Source: Ascarosepion bandense
Lineage: Eukaryota; Mollusca; Cephalopoda; Sepiida; Sepiidae
Assembly: GCA_037127315.1 (NCBI GenBank)
Contig: JBBBDQ010001122.1
Location: 5,659,001-5,723,000, forward strand
DNA length: 64,000 nt
Direction of reading: 5' to 3'
Positions within the stretch are counted from its first letter, which is position 1. Each line of letters starts with the position of its first letter. Below are positions 1-9,899 of this stretch, one piece after another. The position numbers and the translations under genes were made by a program. The notes under the pieces were generated by a model. It saw only the letters and a program-made list of their open reading frames with translations. It was not told the DNA's origin and searched no databases.

Positions 1-258
1 GGCCTCGTGGAGAAAGAAATAGTTCTGTAAGCAATCAATTGCGGTCACCATAAAACGTAACAAAATATAAAAGAAAAGGGTTTAGCTGAAATACTTTTAT
101 ACACAAAGACGCAAAAATATCAAATATGTCTCTTGATTTTACAAGCACAAAGTCCGTTCTTAAAACGTTCATTTGAAAGAAAGGAAAGAAATAATTTTAT
201 AAAAGGAATTAAAGTGTCTCTTTTGTGAATACTTAAGTTTTTGCCTTATTGGTCCCAG

Positions 259-390
259 AAGATGAAACAGGACGTCAATGGGTTGGAAAGTGTAATTCGA
301 TATCTTATTTGGTGAATAAAACACTGACAGCAATTAAGGATTGGTGGCGCAAAGGAATTGATGGGAAAGACATAGCAACATTGACTGTCG
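259..390 (+). other. Candidate coding exon of unknown gene
   Basis: The stretch is bounded by a good acceptor (TTTTTGCCTTATTGGTCCCAG ending near 268, or an AG close to it) and a possible donor GTATGC near 391. One frame is open and reads protein-like (EDETGRQWVGKCNSISYL, then KDWWRKGIDGKD). I recognise no family. It could be the 3' part of an upstream gene, a transposon relic or chance. The LINE-type tail begins just after it at 404. Confidence 0.15.
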
Positions 391-403
391 GTATGCTTCA
401 AAG

Positions 404-609
404 CTTTTTTTTTTCTTCTTTTTTTTTTAATCATATCACACCGAGCAAGGCGGTAACACCACTGATGCGCAGGGGGCTACGTAAGAGTGAAAAGAGAAAA
501 CCGGAAACCACATCCTAAACAGGAAACAAGGGATGAACCTCTTCACCTGCTCAATAGACGTGGGTGGGGTGTGAACCGGGCGATAGTTTAGTCTATCTAC
601 TCCAATTGA
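404..609 (-). mobile_element. LINE-tailed repeat, monomer copy
   Basis: On the minus strand this reads a unit with GCCCGGTTCACACC, then ACAGGTGAAGAGG, then a tail with GTAGCCCCCTGCGCA and a block CCGCCTTGCTCGGTGTGATA followed by poly-A (poly-T here at 404-428). The tail matches the 3' end of LINE family A. The same unit occurs twice in tandem at 22330-22644 and 29776-30245. Confidence 0.6.
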
Positions 610-1744
610 TTAGTCTGGCGAGAAGTCGAATTCGTTGTTCTTTTAACTGTCCCCAAGGAGCTCCGAATGGGTGTTCTGAAAGGATTCGTTGGATATGGCG
701 CGGTGCCTTTTGATTGGGGGAAATTGCTTTTTATATTCTTTTTATTTTTTGGTTTTCCACCTGAACTTATGCATTGAGCCTAGGTACGCAAAGACCAGTT
801 TTGGTCATTTGCTATCTGAAACTCTGAGGACAAACATCCGGCCCCTCGCTTGCTCGGTATCACCACAACTTTAACTGCTGATGGGCAAGGATTTCAGAAC
901 TACAAGTGAACTTTCACTGTATCCCTTTAACAAGAACATTTTAACATTAAAGGTATACAGAAGGAGGTTAACTCCATTTGGTTACGTGGGAACTTGATGG
1001 TCGCTTAGTCATATCAAGGCTCGCTGTTTCCCTTTGGAATCCTAAATATGGCTTCTCCAGAAATACAGAAGATTCTCTGGTAGACTCAATTTCATTGGGA
1101 AGTTTTACACATCAGACACTTTAATTTTTCGTACATTTTCACTCTGCTTGTTGTGTAAATATGTGTTATATTTTCTGAGTGGGATACATGTAAATATGTA
1201 TATATAATTTCGTGGGTGATTTAGTGGTATAAAACATTCTGAGAACAAAGCATATTTATCATTCTTATTCCTTTTAGCCATTCTGTTCCGTCCATGAAAT
1301 AAGGTGGTAATGGATATAATAATGCCAATGATAGGGGAAAATACAAACTGCGAGAATATTCATTTTTTCTATCGCTCACCCATTAACGTTATCAATTGTA
1401 AGTTCCATTTTAAATAAACATTTTCTTTTTACCTTGCTTAAATTTTATCAGGCAAGCTAACCCTTAAGTTAAAACCCTTCTTTCATTTAGAAATTAATTA
1501 AAAATAATTTCTATTCAATTTCAAACCGAGTTTTATGCGTCTAAATAACTTGATTTAATTTTTTTTTCTGTATGGAAAAAATTCCAATAAAAATACAGAA
1601 ATTGATCAGGATATGGTGTCTATATAGATTATTATAATGTTGAAGCCATTTATTTTTAGAATAAAAACAAAAGCTCTGATTACCGATTAGAGACAGAACT
1701 CATCTCGTCGGCTCTTATCATAATTATGACGTGAGACCCATTTC
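610..1744. other. Upstream flank, no recognised feature
   Basis: This is the flank 5' of the MAN1B1-like gene. The part at 610-1050 is less AT-rich and has a short open frame (689-874), but no motif or splice context supports coding. I see no transposon ends or RNA genes. Confidence 0.4.
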
Positions 1745-1859
1745 ACAGATAAGGGAGATAAATTATAAAACTCGTGAAGTGGTCAATTGCCAAGGGAGAT
1801 AACTCAATATTAGCCAGTCGTTAGTTGACAACGCCGAGAGGAAAGACAAGACAACAAAC
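1745..1859 (+). promoter_or_regulatory. Probable proximal promoter / 5' UTR of the MAN1B1-like gene
   Basis: This stretch lies directly upstream of the start codon. It has two copies of AAGGGAGATAA (1751-1761 and 1792-1802), a motif I associate with mollusc genomes, and an AT-rich TTATAAAA near 1763-1770 that could act as a TATA-like element. An in-frame stop TAA at 1800-1802 precedes the ATG with no other ATG between, which supports the chosen start. The transcription start is inferred, not visible. Confidence 0.35.
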
Positions 1860-1961
1860 ATGAGTGTCCCGTGGTCGAGGGACAGTTTTGCCATTAATAT
1901 TGGCCAAGATAATTCTTCATATGATAATAATAAATCTAGGAGGAAGCAATCGATGTGGAGG
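1860..1961 (+). CDS. MAN1B1: MAN1B1-like exon 1: start codon and cytosolic N-terminus
   Basis: The exon has 34 codons from ATG at 1860 to AGG at 1959-1961, followed by a strong donor GTAAGT (1962). The start has A at -3 and follows an in-frame stop at 1800. The peptide begins MSVPWSRDSFAINIG and ends YDNNKSRRKQSMWR. The remembered human MAN1B1 tail contains the similar stretch [20 protein letters not shown] just before its membrane anchor. Joining phase 0 to the exon at 55472 gives ...SMWR|VWKRLSRMQRS, which continues this similarity across the splice. It is cytosolic by family topology. It is too short to appear in a simple ORF scan, so it would be missed without the exon-exon comparison. 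Residual doubt concerns the exact gene name rather than the exon. Confidence 0.8.
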
Positions 1962-1967
1962 GTAAGT

Positions 1968-4030
1968 TAGTTTGCTTTATTTTTATCGAACACTTAAAAC
2001 AGTGACCCGGTTAAAAAAAAAGGTCACTTGAATAATTTCTTTAAAATTAGAATTCGGTCGAATCCGACTTATTTTAATTTTACTTTTATTTATTAATTAT
2101 TTATAATACATTCTTGCTTCTGTAATTAATGATTTTTTAAAAAAGAGATCCATCGGCGAATGTGATATCATATTTTATAAAATATTAGTTTTTATTTTAT
2201 TTCTTATCGAAAGAAGTAAAAAGAAAACATCCCACATTTATGAATAAGAATTCTTTAAGGTAAAAATAAATAAACAGTAAAGAAGATCAGTGTATCGTTG
2301 AATCGATTTTACACAAATCGTATATCGAACACTTTTTTTTCCTCCCCCAACAAATACAACCAATTTAAATTAATAAAAAAATAAAAGTTCTAAGGAAAGA
2401 AAAAAAAATAGATAAGGTTTTTTTTATGTTTTTTTAGGGCTTAGCTTTATTGTCAATTTCTGTGTCCACGCTTTCTCTTCGTCTCCGAAAAACACTGTAT
2501 ATTTTGTTTAAATTGTTAATCTGAAACAAGTCTTAATTTAAACAAACTGTGATAATGTATATGTTTTTTGTTTTTGTTATTCTTTAATCATTTGATTAAA
2601 ATGAAATAAACCTTGTTTGATTCAGTTCTTGTTGCTTATGTCACTAAGTAGAGACTGGTACTACTAGTAAAGAAAAGAAAATATTTGTATATTTATTAGG
2701 ATTAGCATTCTTTATAGACCACCTTCTTCAGACCGCGACACATTTTAGAGAGAATCGAATACTGAATGCCCGACTGATATCGAATGTATGGGTTTTTTTT
2801 TACGTTAACTCGAGTCAAATGAAACAAATCCTATGAGTACGGGGTGTGTTTAGGGAGGCATACAATAGGTTTCTTCTGTTGCTTTGTTTTTTTGGTTGGA
2901 TTCATTGTTTTTTCTTTCTCTCAGGTAATATATAATTGTTTTACCTAGTTTATTGTCTCCGTTTAAAATAAATTTTACGGTTATTTTTCTCTCTGAAAAG
3001 AAAAAAAAAAGTAAATAAAAGATAAAAAAAAAAGCTACTTCCTCCCATATTGAAAAACTAAGTCTTTAAAAAAAAAATACTTTCTAGTCGAAGCCTTGAG
3101 TTGAATGAATGTAAAAAAAAGTTTAAAATTTAAATGATTTTTTTTGTGGCTTCAAGCCATTTTACCAGCTATATTTGTCTGAAGGAAGGACCATTTCAAG
3201 TTTGAATTTTAATTTTTACAAGTCGAGGATTGGAAATATGTTGACAAAACAAAGTTTAGCTGATTCCAAATATAACCTGATTTTTTTTTTTTCACTTCCT
3301 AAAAAAACATTGGGTGGAAGTGCTTTTTTAGGACTATCTTCAACTTTATAACCCACAACCCGAAAGAAATTGTAATGTACAATCTCGACATTTTTTTTTC
3401 TTTTTAAGATATTTTTAAGGTCCTTCCTTTCTTCTTTGTCGTCGTTGTTGACTGCTTTTCAGACGAAGTCGTCCGATTCCCTTCATGGTTCACGAGTTCT
3501 TGTGGGGCGGATTATCATTAGAGACTAAGAGACCAACACATGAACAACGCATTCTTTTGCAAATAAAAAGAAAAGCTCTTTCTTTTTCTTTTTCTTTTTT
3601 TTTTTTTTTAGGATATTAAATTTAGTTTCCAGTTTCAACAACCATTTTTTTTGCATCCCACTTGATTTATCTCCTTTTAAAATTTTGAGGCTCAGTTTCT
3701 TAAGATTTCTTTGTATTTGAAAAGTCATGCACCAGAAGTAAAACGAATAATTAAAAAGAAATACTGAAATAAAATTTCATATTTGATACATGAATAGACA
3801 CATCATTACACAATTATTGAATGATCCATGCATTGTCTATATGCTTTATTTTTTTTTTTTTTTTTTTTTTCAGAAATAAAATTTTAATTAAACCTCAGTT
3901 TTTACTTAGGTAACAATACTAGATGAAATTAATTAAAATTATATTGATATTGTATTTTTTGAATGACATGAAAAAATTTGGGGGCTAAATATACTGACAG
4001 GGAGAAGAAATGTTTGTGTTACAGTTTGTG
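1968..4030. other. Intron 1, unannotated AT-rich stretch
   Basis: This is the AT-rich start of intron 1. It holds homopolymer runs, including a T run of more than 20 at about 3848-3870, and no supported coding frame or repeat of known type. Confidence 0.5.
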
Positions 4031-4036
4031 TTGGAT

Positions 4037-4270
4037 TCTGAGGAGCTGATTTCGAATTCCAGTTGAATTTTTGTTGCATTCACTTACACGCAAATAACCT
4101 TGGGAACGGTATTAATCCGTATCTTCTTCCTTCATCTATGGATTAAATAGCAGGATAGATTGGGTTCTATAGTTTTGGTTGGCAATCAGTCTAACACAGA
4201 AAGTAATGGAAACCTACTGCAGGAAACTCTTCTGCCCAGTCTCAAGTGTGTGCCATAACTGACTGACTGA
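4037..4270 (+). mobile_element. tRNA-derived SINE, family 1 (degenerate head)
   Basis: It keeps the B-box-like TTTCGAATTCC, then GCATTCACTTACACGCAAAT, a block reading GGTATTAATCCGTATC, the stretch GATTGGGTTCTATAG and a CTGACTGACTGAC tail. The A-box end is poorly preserved. Confidence 0.75.
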
Positions 4271-4387
4271 CATTCCTTTTTACAGTGACACCTTATCTTC
4301 AGGATGGGGAAAATGCTCTTCTTAATGTCTCTAATAGTCTCAGAGGCAGGGGTGTTGTTGTTGATTTTTTTTTTTTTTTTTGACCCT

Positions 4388-4699
4388 TCAGTCAGTTAAG
4401 TGCCATACGTGAAACACACTTGGGCGATCATGTCTCAAAAGAGACATGACTGACTGGGAAGAAGATTATCCCGCAGTAGGTTGCCATTGCTTTCTGCAGT
4501 AGACTGGTTGCCAGCCAAGGCTATAGAACCCAATCTGTCCTGTTATTTAATCCATAACTGGAAGGAATAGACGGATTAATATTAACCTTTCCCAAGGGTA
4601 TTTGCGCGTAAGTGAATGCAATGAATTCAACTGGAATTCAAACTCGGCTACCCGATTTCTTGTTCCGAGCCGATATCCACTGGACCACCACGCACATCC
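4388..4699 (-). mobile_element. tRNA-derived SINE, family 1 (full length)
   Basis: A near full-length copy of about 310 bp. On the minus strand the tRNA-like head has A box GTGGTCCAGTGGATATCGG and a B-box region GAGTTTGAATTCC. The body has CTTGGCTGGCAACCAGTCTA, and the palindrome GTCTCTTTTGAGAC precedes the end GGCACTTAACTGAC. Confidence 0.85.
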
Positions 4700-4754
4700 G
4701 CATATAGACCACCACCAAACATAAAACCCATCCAGTTATTAATTTCACATATCT

Positions 4755-4930
4755 GAACTCCTTGCGTTCACTTATGTGCAAATACTTTTGGGAAAGGTAT
4801 TAATCCGACTATTCCTTCTAGTTATGGGTTAAATAATCTGCCTAGTCAGTCATGTCTCGACAGAGACATGATTGCCCAAGCGTGTATCACGTATGGCACT
4901 CGACTGACTGACTGACTGACTGACTGACTG
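4755..4930 (+). mobile_element. tRNA-derived SINE, family 1 (internally deleted)
   Basis: It lacks the tRNA head and about 100 bp of the middle: GGGTTAAATAA is followed almost directly by CTAGTCAGTCATGTCTC. It ends in an expanded (CTGA)n tract at 4899-4930. It lies inverted to the copy at 4388-4699, 55 bp away. Confidence 0.75.
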
Positions 4931-5158
4931 AACAGAAAGACACAATTTATTAAGAGCTACAAAAGACAGGAAGTTGTGAATAGCCATGATTGTCTGTATC
5001 CCCAAGGAACACAGTACATAGTAAAAATAGAGGACTTTGCTCATTCCTCTGGTTTTATAAATTTGTGTGAGTGAAAAAAATGCATGCATAACAAACAATT
5101 TACAGGTTGTGCCAAGTAATAAAGTGTAAATTATTTGAGTTTGTTTGAGTTTTGTTTA

Positions 5159-5193
5159 ATGGCGTATCAACCTCTGTGGGTTATTTAATGCCA
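5159..5193. repeat. Conserved hairpin motif (SINE 3'-end type)
   Basis: The sequence GGCGTATCAACC...GGGTTATTTAATGCC can fold with GGC/GCC and AACC/GGTT arms. The same motif recurs at 15745-15777, 47625-47655, 41070-41104 and 49228-49258, the last two inside the 5S-headed SINEs. Confidence 0.5.
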
Positions 5194-6155
5194 AAAAGGT
5201 GGGGTTTTAAAGTTTTTTTGTTTTTTTTTTTGTTTTTGTTTTTTTTTTTTAATGTTTGGTAATAGTGAGAAGGTTGATTTATTCTGAGCCCTGAGAAATG
5301 AATATGACTGTAATCCAAGTTGGTGTCTCCTTATTTTATATACATGACTTTTATGACAAAAGGAAAGCTTTTATTTACTGACCCCCAAGGGACTTAACCA
5401 AGGTAAATGTAAGGATTTTATTTTGCAACATGTGTTTGTTTTCAAAATTTTTAAATTTAAGAATGGTCTAAAATATTCTTAAAGTTGGCTGTGTGAGTCA
5501 AGTTAAACTATGGAAGATGCTAAGTGATATAATTTAATGCCTAATAAATGAAAGTGAGTAAGTGTTAATACATTTTATTTTCTTATTTGTTTATATATAT
5601 ATTTGTGTATTTCAACAGCAAATTTTCTTTTAGACATGTCAAATTAAATAAATTACAAACATTGTGTCTGCTTATTTTTAATAAAATCTGTTCATACTCA
5701 GGGATAACCTTTCATGTATTATAATTGGAAGATGTCAGAAATGAAATTAGTTGTAACATTGACAAATGTTATTATCATTCATTTCTCAATGTACCCAAGT
5801 GCTTTCAATCTCTTTCTGAGATTTGAGATCTTTCAATTATGAACAGATTTTATTAAAGATAAGCAGACACAATGTTTGAAATTTATTTAATCTGATATAT
5901 AGGATTAATATGGAGGAGTTTGTTACTTAAATGAGCAGTCATGCCAACTTTGAAGCTTTGCAAAGACACCTCTCAATATCTTCACTTCTCAGGCCTTTTT
6001 CTTCATCTGATGAATGAGCAGATTAATTCTATTAACACTATCTCAATATTAAACACTTTAAAGCAAAAAAAACTTGCTTGCCAAAATATTTTTTTAATCA
6101 GTAAACCACTGAAAAAACAACAATCTTGGCAGTGAGCATCATCAAACTCAACAGT

Positions 6156-6156
6156 A

Positions 6157-6226
<70 letters not shown>
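6156..6226. repeat. Compound microsatellite (CT)n(TA)n(CA)n
   Basis: Three consecutive dinucleotide tracts, CT then TA then CA, without interruption. Confidence 0.95.
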
Positions 6227-6227
<1 letters not shown>

Positions 6228-6518
6228 AATGATAATTTATGTATGGATTAAATAAAAATGAATAATAGGTTTTGAGTTAACTGGGTTTTTTTTTTTTAAT
6301 TTTTAAAATATATGTTGGCTTTTATATGTGTTTGTGTGTACCATTTCAATTAGCAAATAAATGTTAACCTGGTCTTTGGCTAATCTACATATAAATCTTC
6401 TATTTATTTTTTTTATATGTACAATGTTTATTTTTTACATAAAATAATGACTTGTCAAAGTTTACAATTCATGTTTTACCCTTCAATATATCATAGATAA
6501 AAAATAATAAAAAGATAG

Positions 6519-6735
6519 GAAAAACTAAGTCAGATCAGAAACACTTCAGCAACCATATTGGTTCAAAATGCTGACCATTTGCTTCAATGCACTTAATTCT
6601 TCTTTCTTTCTTTCTTTTTCTACAAGCGCACTTTTTCTCCATATGTTCCTATAAATTTGTGTACATTGATCAATAGTCAATAGTTCATTTAACTATCAGT
6701 TATTGACTCCTTTAAAACATCTGTCTCATTCTATA
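6519..6735. repeat. Dispersed repeat, copy 1
   Basis: It is similar to 14141-14339: both carry CTTCAGCAAC, then TTGGTTCAAAAT or its variant, then CTCCATATGTTC, AACTATCAGTTAT and CATTCTA in the same order. The class is unknown. Confidence 0.6.
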
Positions 6736-7616
6736 AAAAAAAATATTATGGCAGGTCAGTAACACAATTATTTGCTGTATTCTTGATCTTTAATTTTTAT
6801 TATGAAATATTTGATATGCATAAGTTGAATTAAGTGCATTGACAAAGAAAATGAAATTGTGAAAAATATAAATATTCTGCTTTATAAATGAGCTATTTTG
6901 CAATTTGCACTAAAGCTGGTATAAGGCTAATTTTTGGGAAACACTAAGTAACCGAAGAATCAAACTCTCTGTATCAATAACTTATTCATAGTTACCAATG
7001 TTTTACCAACATGATTGATCTGTAATTTGCTGTGTCTGCAGAAATACCATGGTGTTAACAAATCATTGTTGCATGTGTATTTTCTTTTTTCATTGTTTTT
7101 TTTTCTTTTTTTATCCTTTATCTTTATTGCCTGTTTTTATTTAAATGCTATACCTACATTATATTAGTTGCATATACAAAAAAATGTAAATTTCCTTCTT
7201 TTTTTTTTCTTTCTCTCTTTATGATTCACTAGCAGTATAGCCCGGCGTTACTCGGGTGGTGTAATGAAAGCTTTAAAACTAATCCATGGTCCTGGAGCTC
7301 AGACTCTTTGGACGTTGACACGAAAGACTAAAAAGCAATAGCTGTTTCCAGTTAAAGTGAAACCGTAGACTGAAAGAAAGATGAATGGATGTAAGTTAAA
7401 TTTTGATTTCCTGGTATCGATATCAAATAAGTTTTTTTCGTCGTAAACTGAATTTTGAGGGCTAAATAAGTCCTCTGAGTAAATGGGATCATGGCTGAGA
7501 CTAAGAACTACAATTATACTTACTTAGAGCCAAACCCGAAGCAAAAACTAAAATAAAAGGGCTGAAAAAAAATACAGACATACAGGCAGATAAACAGACA
7601 CACACAAACATCTTGC

Positions 7617-7619
<3 letters not shown>

Positions 7620-7657
<38 letters not shown>
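7620..7657. repeat. (TA)n microsatellite
   Basis: An uninterrupted TA tract. Confidence 0.95.
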
Positions 7658-7658
<1 letters not shown>

Positions 7659-7919
7659 CGATTTTCTGCACTATTGTAAGAACTGTAACCTTGAAACTTC
7701 TGAATATCATTTCTTCTGTCTTTGTCTATGAGTGTATCAAATTTGATTAAAATCGGACCACTCCTTCTCTAACCCGATTTTTTTGATTATCGATTTTCAA
7801 TATTTAATGGGGGTACCTCGACACAAAACCTAGCTAAGAACACTCGCAGATGCTTATAGTACAACTGTATAAATTTTCAAGAAAATCGGTTCAGCTGTTT
7901 CGGAATCTATAGGTAATGG

Positions 7920-7946
<27 letters not shown>
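7920..7946. repeat. (CA)n microsatellite
   Basis: A CA tract at the end of the preceding transposon relic. Confidence 0.95.
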
Positions 7947-7951
<5 letters not shown>

Positions 7952-8760
7952 TTCCATTTATAAATAAGTTTAGATTTTAATTTATTGCAATTTGAATGTT
8001 TTCCATTATTCATTCATTCTTTTGATATCCAACCATCACAAAAACCTGCCTGTGTTTTTCTTTTTTCCTCAATACCACTTGTTTCTCTCTCACGCATACT
8101 TGGTTTACCTCTTACCTTACTTTAAAACTCTCTTGTTTTTCTTTTGTTTTTGTTTTTTTGTCAATTTCTTCCTGCTTTTTTTGTTTTTTGTCCTACTTAA
8201 CATGCCCTGTTGGTGGGGCTTAGACTGTATCTCCTACAGTGACATGCTTCTCCCTCAAAGCCGGTACTGTCTGGATGGATTCTTGCAAGCTTGAGCAGTG
8301 TTATACCTGCAAGCAGGTATAAAAATTATAAAAACAAAACAAAATTTTTGACATTAAATAGCCCAATGCACATGTTATAATATCCAGGAACTTAATTCAA
8401 TCCTTTCTGATTAATATTATTTTGGTTTCTTGGTTAAGAATTAAGCACAGATACTTTACTCTGATCCTAGGTACAAGAGATTAATGGTCATACATAATTT
8501 TTTATTTGCCACCCATTGAGGGGAAAATGAGATAAATCTAATGTATGTCATGGCAAAATACCCACATATATATCTGAGATAGAAGATTAATGAGTACATA
8601 ATAAAAATAGAAATATAATAAAAAGTATCTTGGCAGTATGTTAAAGTATATACATACCCGTCAGCAGGTCTTAGAATAGGCTGCCTGCTGCATCACCTGT
8701 GGAGGGATAAGAGCCACCACTCCCACCCCAAAAGAAGCAATTTTCTAGGTGAATGTTTTT

Positions 8761-9060
8761 AGTCAGTCAGTTAAGTGCCATACGTGAAACACGCTTGGGC
8801 GATCATGTCTCTTTGGAGACATGACTGACTAGGCAGAAGATTATCCCGCAGGAGGTTGCCATTGCTTTTTGCGGTAGATTGGTTGCCATCCAAGGCTATA
8901 AACCCAATCTGTCCTGTTATTTAACCCATAACTGGGGGGAAGAGACGGATTAATACCTTTCCCAAGGGTATTTGCATAAAAGTGAATGCAATGAATTCAA
9001 CTGGAATTAAAACTCGGCTCCCCGATTTCTTGTTACGAGCCGATATCCACTGCACCACAA
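8761..9060 (-). mobile_element. tRNA-derived SINE, family 1
   Basis: A near full-length minus-strand copy. Its 3' end lies at 8761 (GTCAGTCAGTTAAGTGCC on the plus strand) and its tRNA head at 9030-9060 (GATATCCACTGCACCACAA). Confidence 0.85.
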
Positions 9061-9221
9061 TTGGATATAAACTTGACCAAAGTCAATCTTTTGACAAGAT
9101 TGATTTTTTTTTTTTTATGGCTTATGAAACTTTTACAGGTTATTTAAAGCCAGGGAATATTTTTAGATTCTAAGACTTTTTTTTTTTAGATAATGATTTA
9201 CTGATACAATTCCTGATATTT

Positions 9222-9334
9222 ATATCTTTCCCAATGGTATTTGTGTGTAAGTGAATACAACAAATCCAAATGGAATTGGAATTTGGCTCTCTGATTTCCA
9301 ATTCCAAGTTATCTATCACAACACCTGCACATTC
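9222..9334 (-). mobile_element. tRNA-derived SINE fragment (head half)
   Basis: A decayed minus-strand head and early body: CTTTCCCAATGGTATTTG, AAGTGAATACAAC and TGGAATTTGGCTC match the family 1 order. Confidence 0.6.
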
Positions 9335-9586
9335 AAGCTTACAGCACCTGGTATTGCCAAGCAGTCACACATCTAGGTACTGACCAAGCTTAGCATTGCT
9401 TAACTTTGATGATTGTCCAAGAACTGGTGTTTTAAGGTGATAGAATCTTTTTGTCTAAAGTATAAGCTAGATTTATGTTCTTTCTACATTAAGCATTCCT
9501 TTTTGTCTTATAAGAATTATGCTTGATGTTAAGTTACCCAACAAAGGTTGATATGTATTTAAATTAACCAACTTGTGTATGATGAT

Positions 9587-9894
9587 GTCAGTCAGTTAAG
9601 TGCCATATGTGATACACGCTTGGGCGATCATGTCTCGGAAGAGACATAACTGACTGGGCAGAAGATTATCCCGCAGTAGGTTGCCATTACTTTCTGCTGT
9701 AGACTGGTTGCTGAGCAAGGCTATAGAACCCAATTTGTCCTGTTATTTAACCCATAACTGGAAGGAAGAGACGAATTAATACTTTTCCCAAGTGTATCTG
9801 CATAAAAGTGAATGCAAGGAATTCAACTGGAATTTGAACCTGGCTCCCAAGTTTTGTGTTTCTAGCTGATATCCACTGCACCACAACACACATG
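9587..9894 (-). mobile_element. tRNA-derived SINE, family 1
   Basis: A near full-length minus-strand copy with all body blocks. The head reads GTGGTGCAGTGGATATCAGC on the minus strand. Confidence 0.85.
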
Positions 9895-9899
9895 GTGTA

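Larger units (their letters stand above)
4931..7228. other. Intron 1, mostly simple repeats
   Basis: It holds a SINE-type terminal hairpin at 5159-5193, a microsatellite at 6156-6226 and one member of a dispersed repeat pair at 6519-6735. I see nothing else of recognisable type. Confidence 0.5.
7229..7975. mobile_element. Transposon relic with GCCCGGCG...TCGGG end
   Basis: It starts CTAGCAGTATAGCCCGGCG and TTACTCGGG. The far end has AAAATCGGTTCAGCTGTTTC followed by a (CA)n tract. Elements with this kind of 5' end and an ATCGGTTCAGC(C)GTTT 3' end are widespread in animal genomes. I cannot assign the class. A (TA)n tract lies inside at 7620-7657. Confidence 0.5.

Noticed and set aside
3525..3728. 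Lysine-rich minus-strand open frame
   Set aside because: It encodes a poly-A/T tract; no gene evidence.
8200..8335. Possible additional LINE 3' end (ACCTGCAAGCAGGT before an A-rich stretch)
   Set aside because: Suggestive tail hairpin but no coding remains or second copy in the window to support it.
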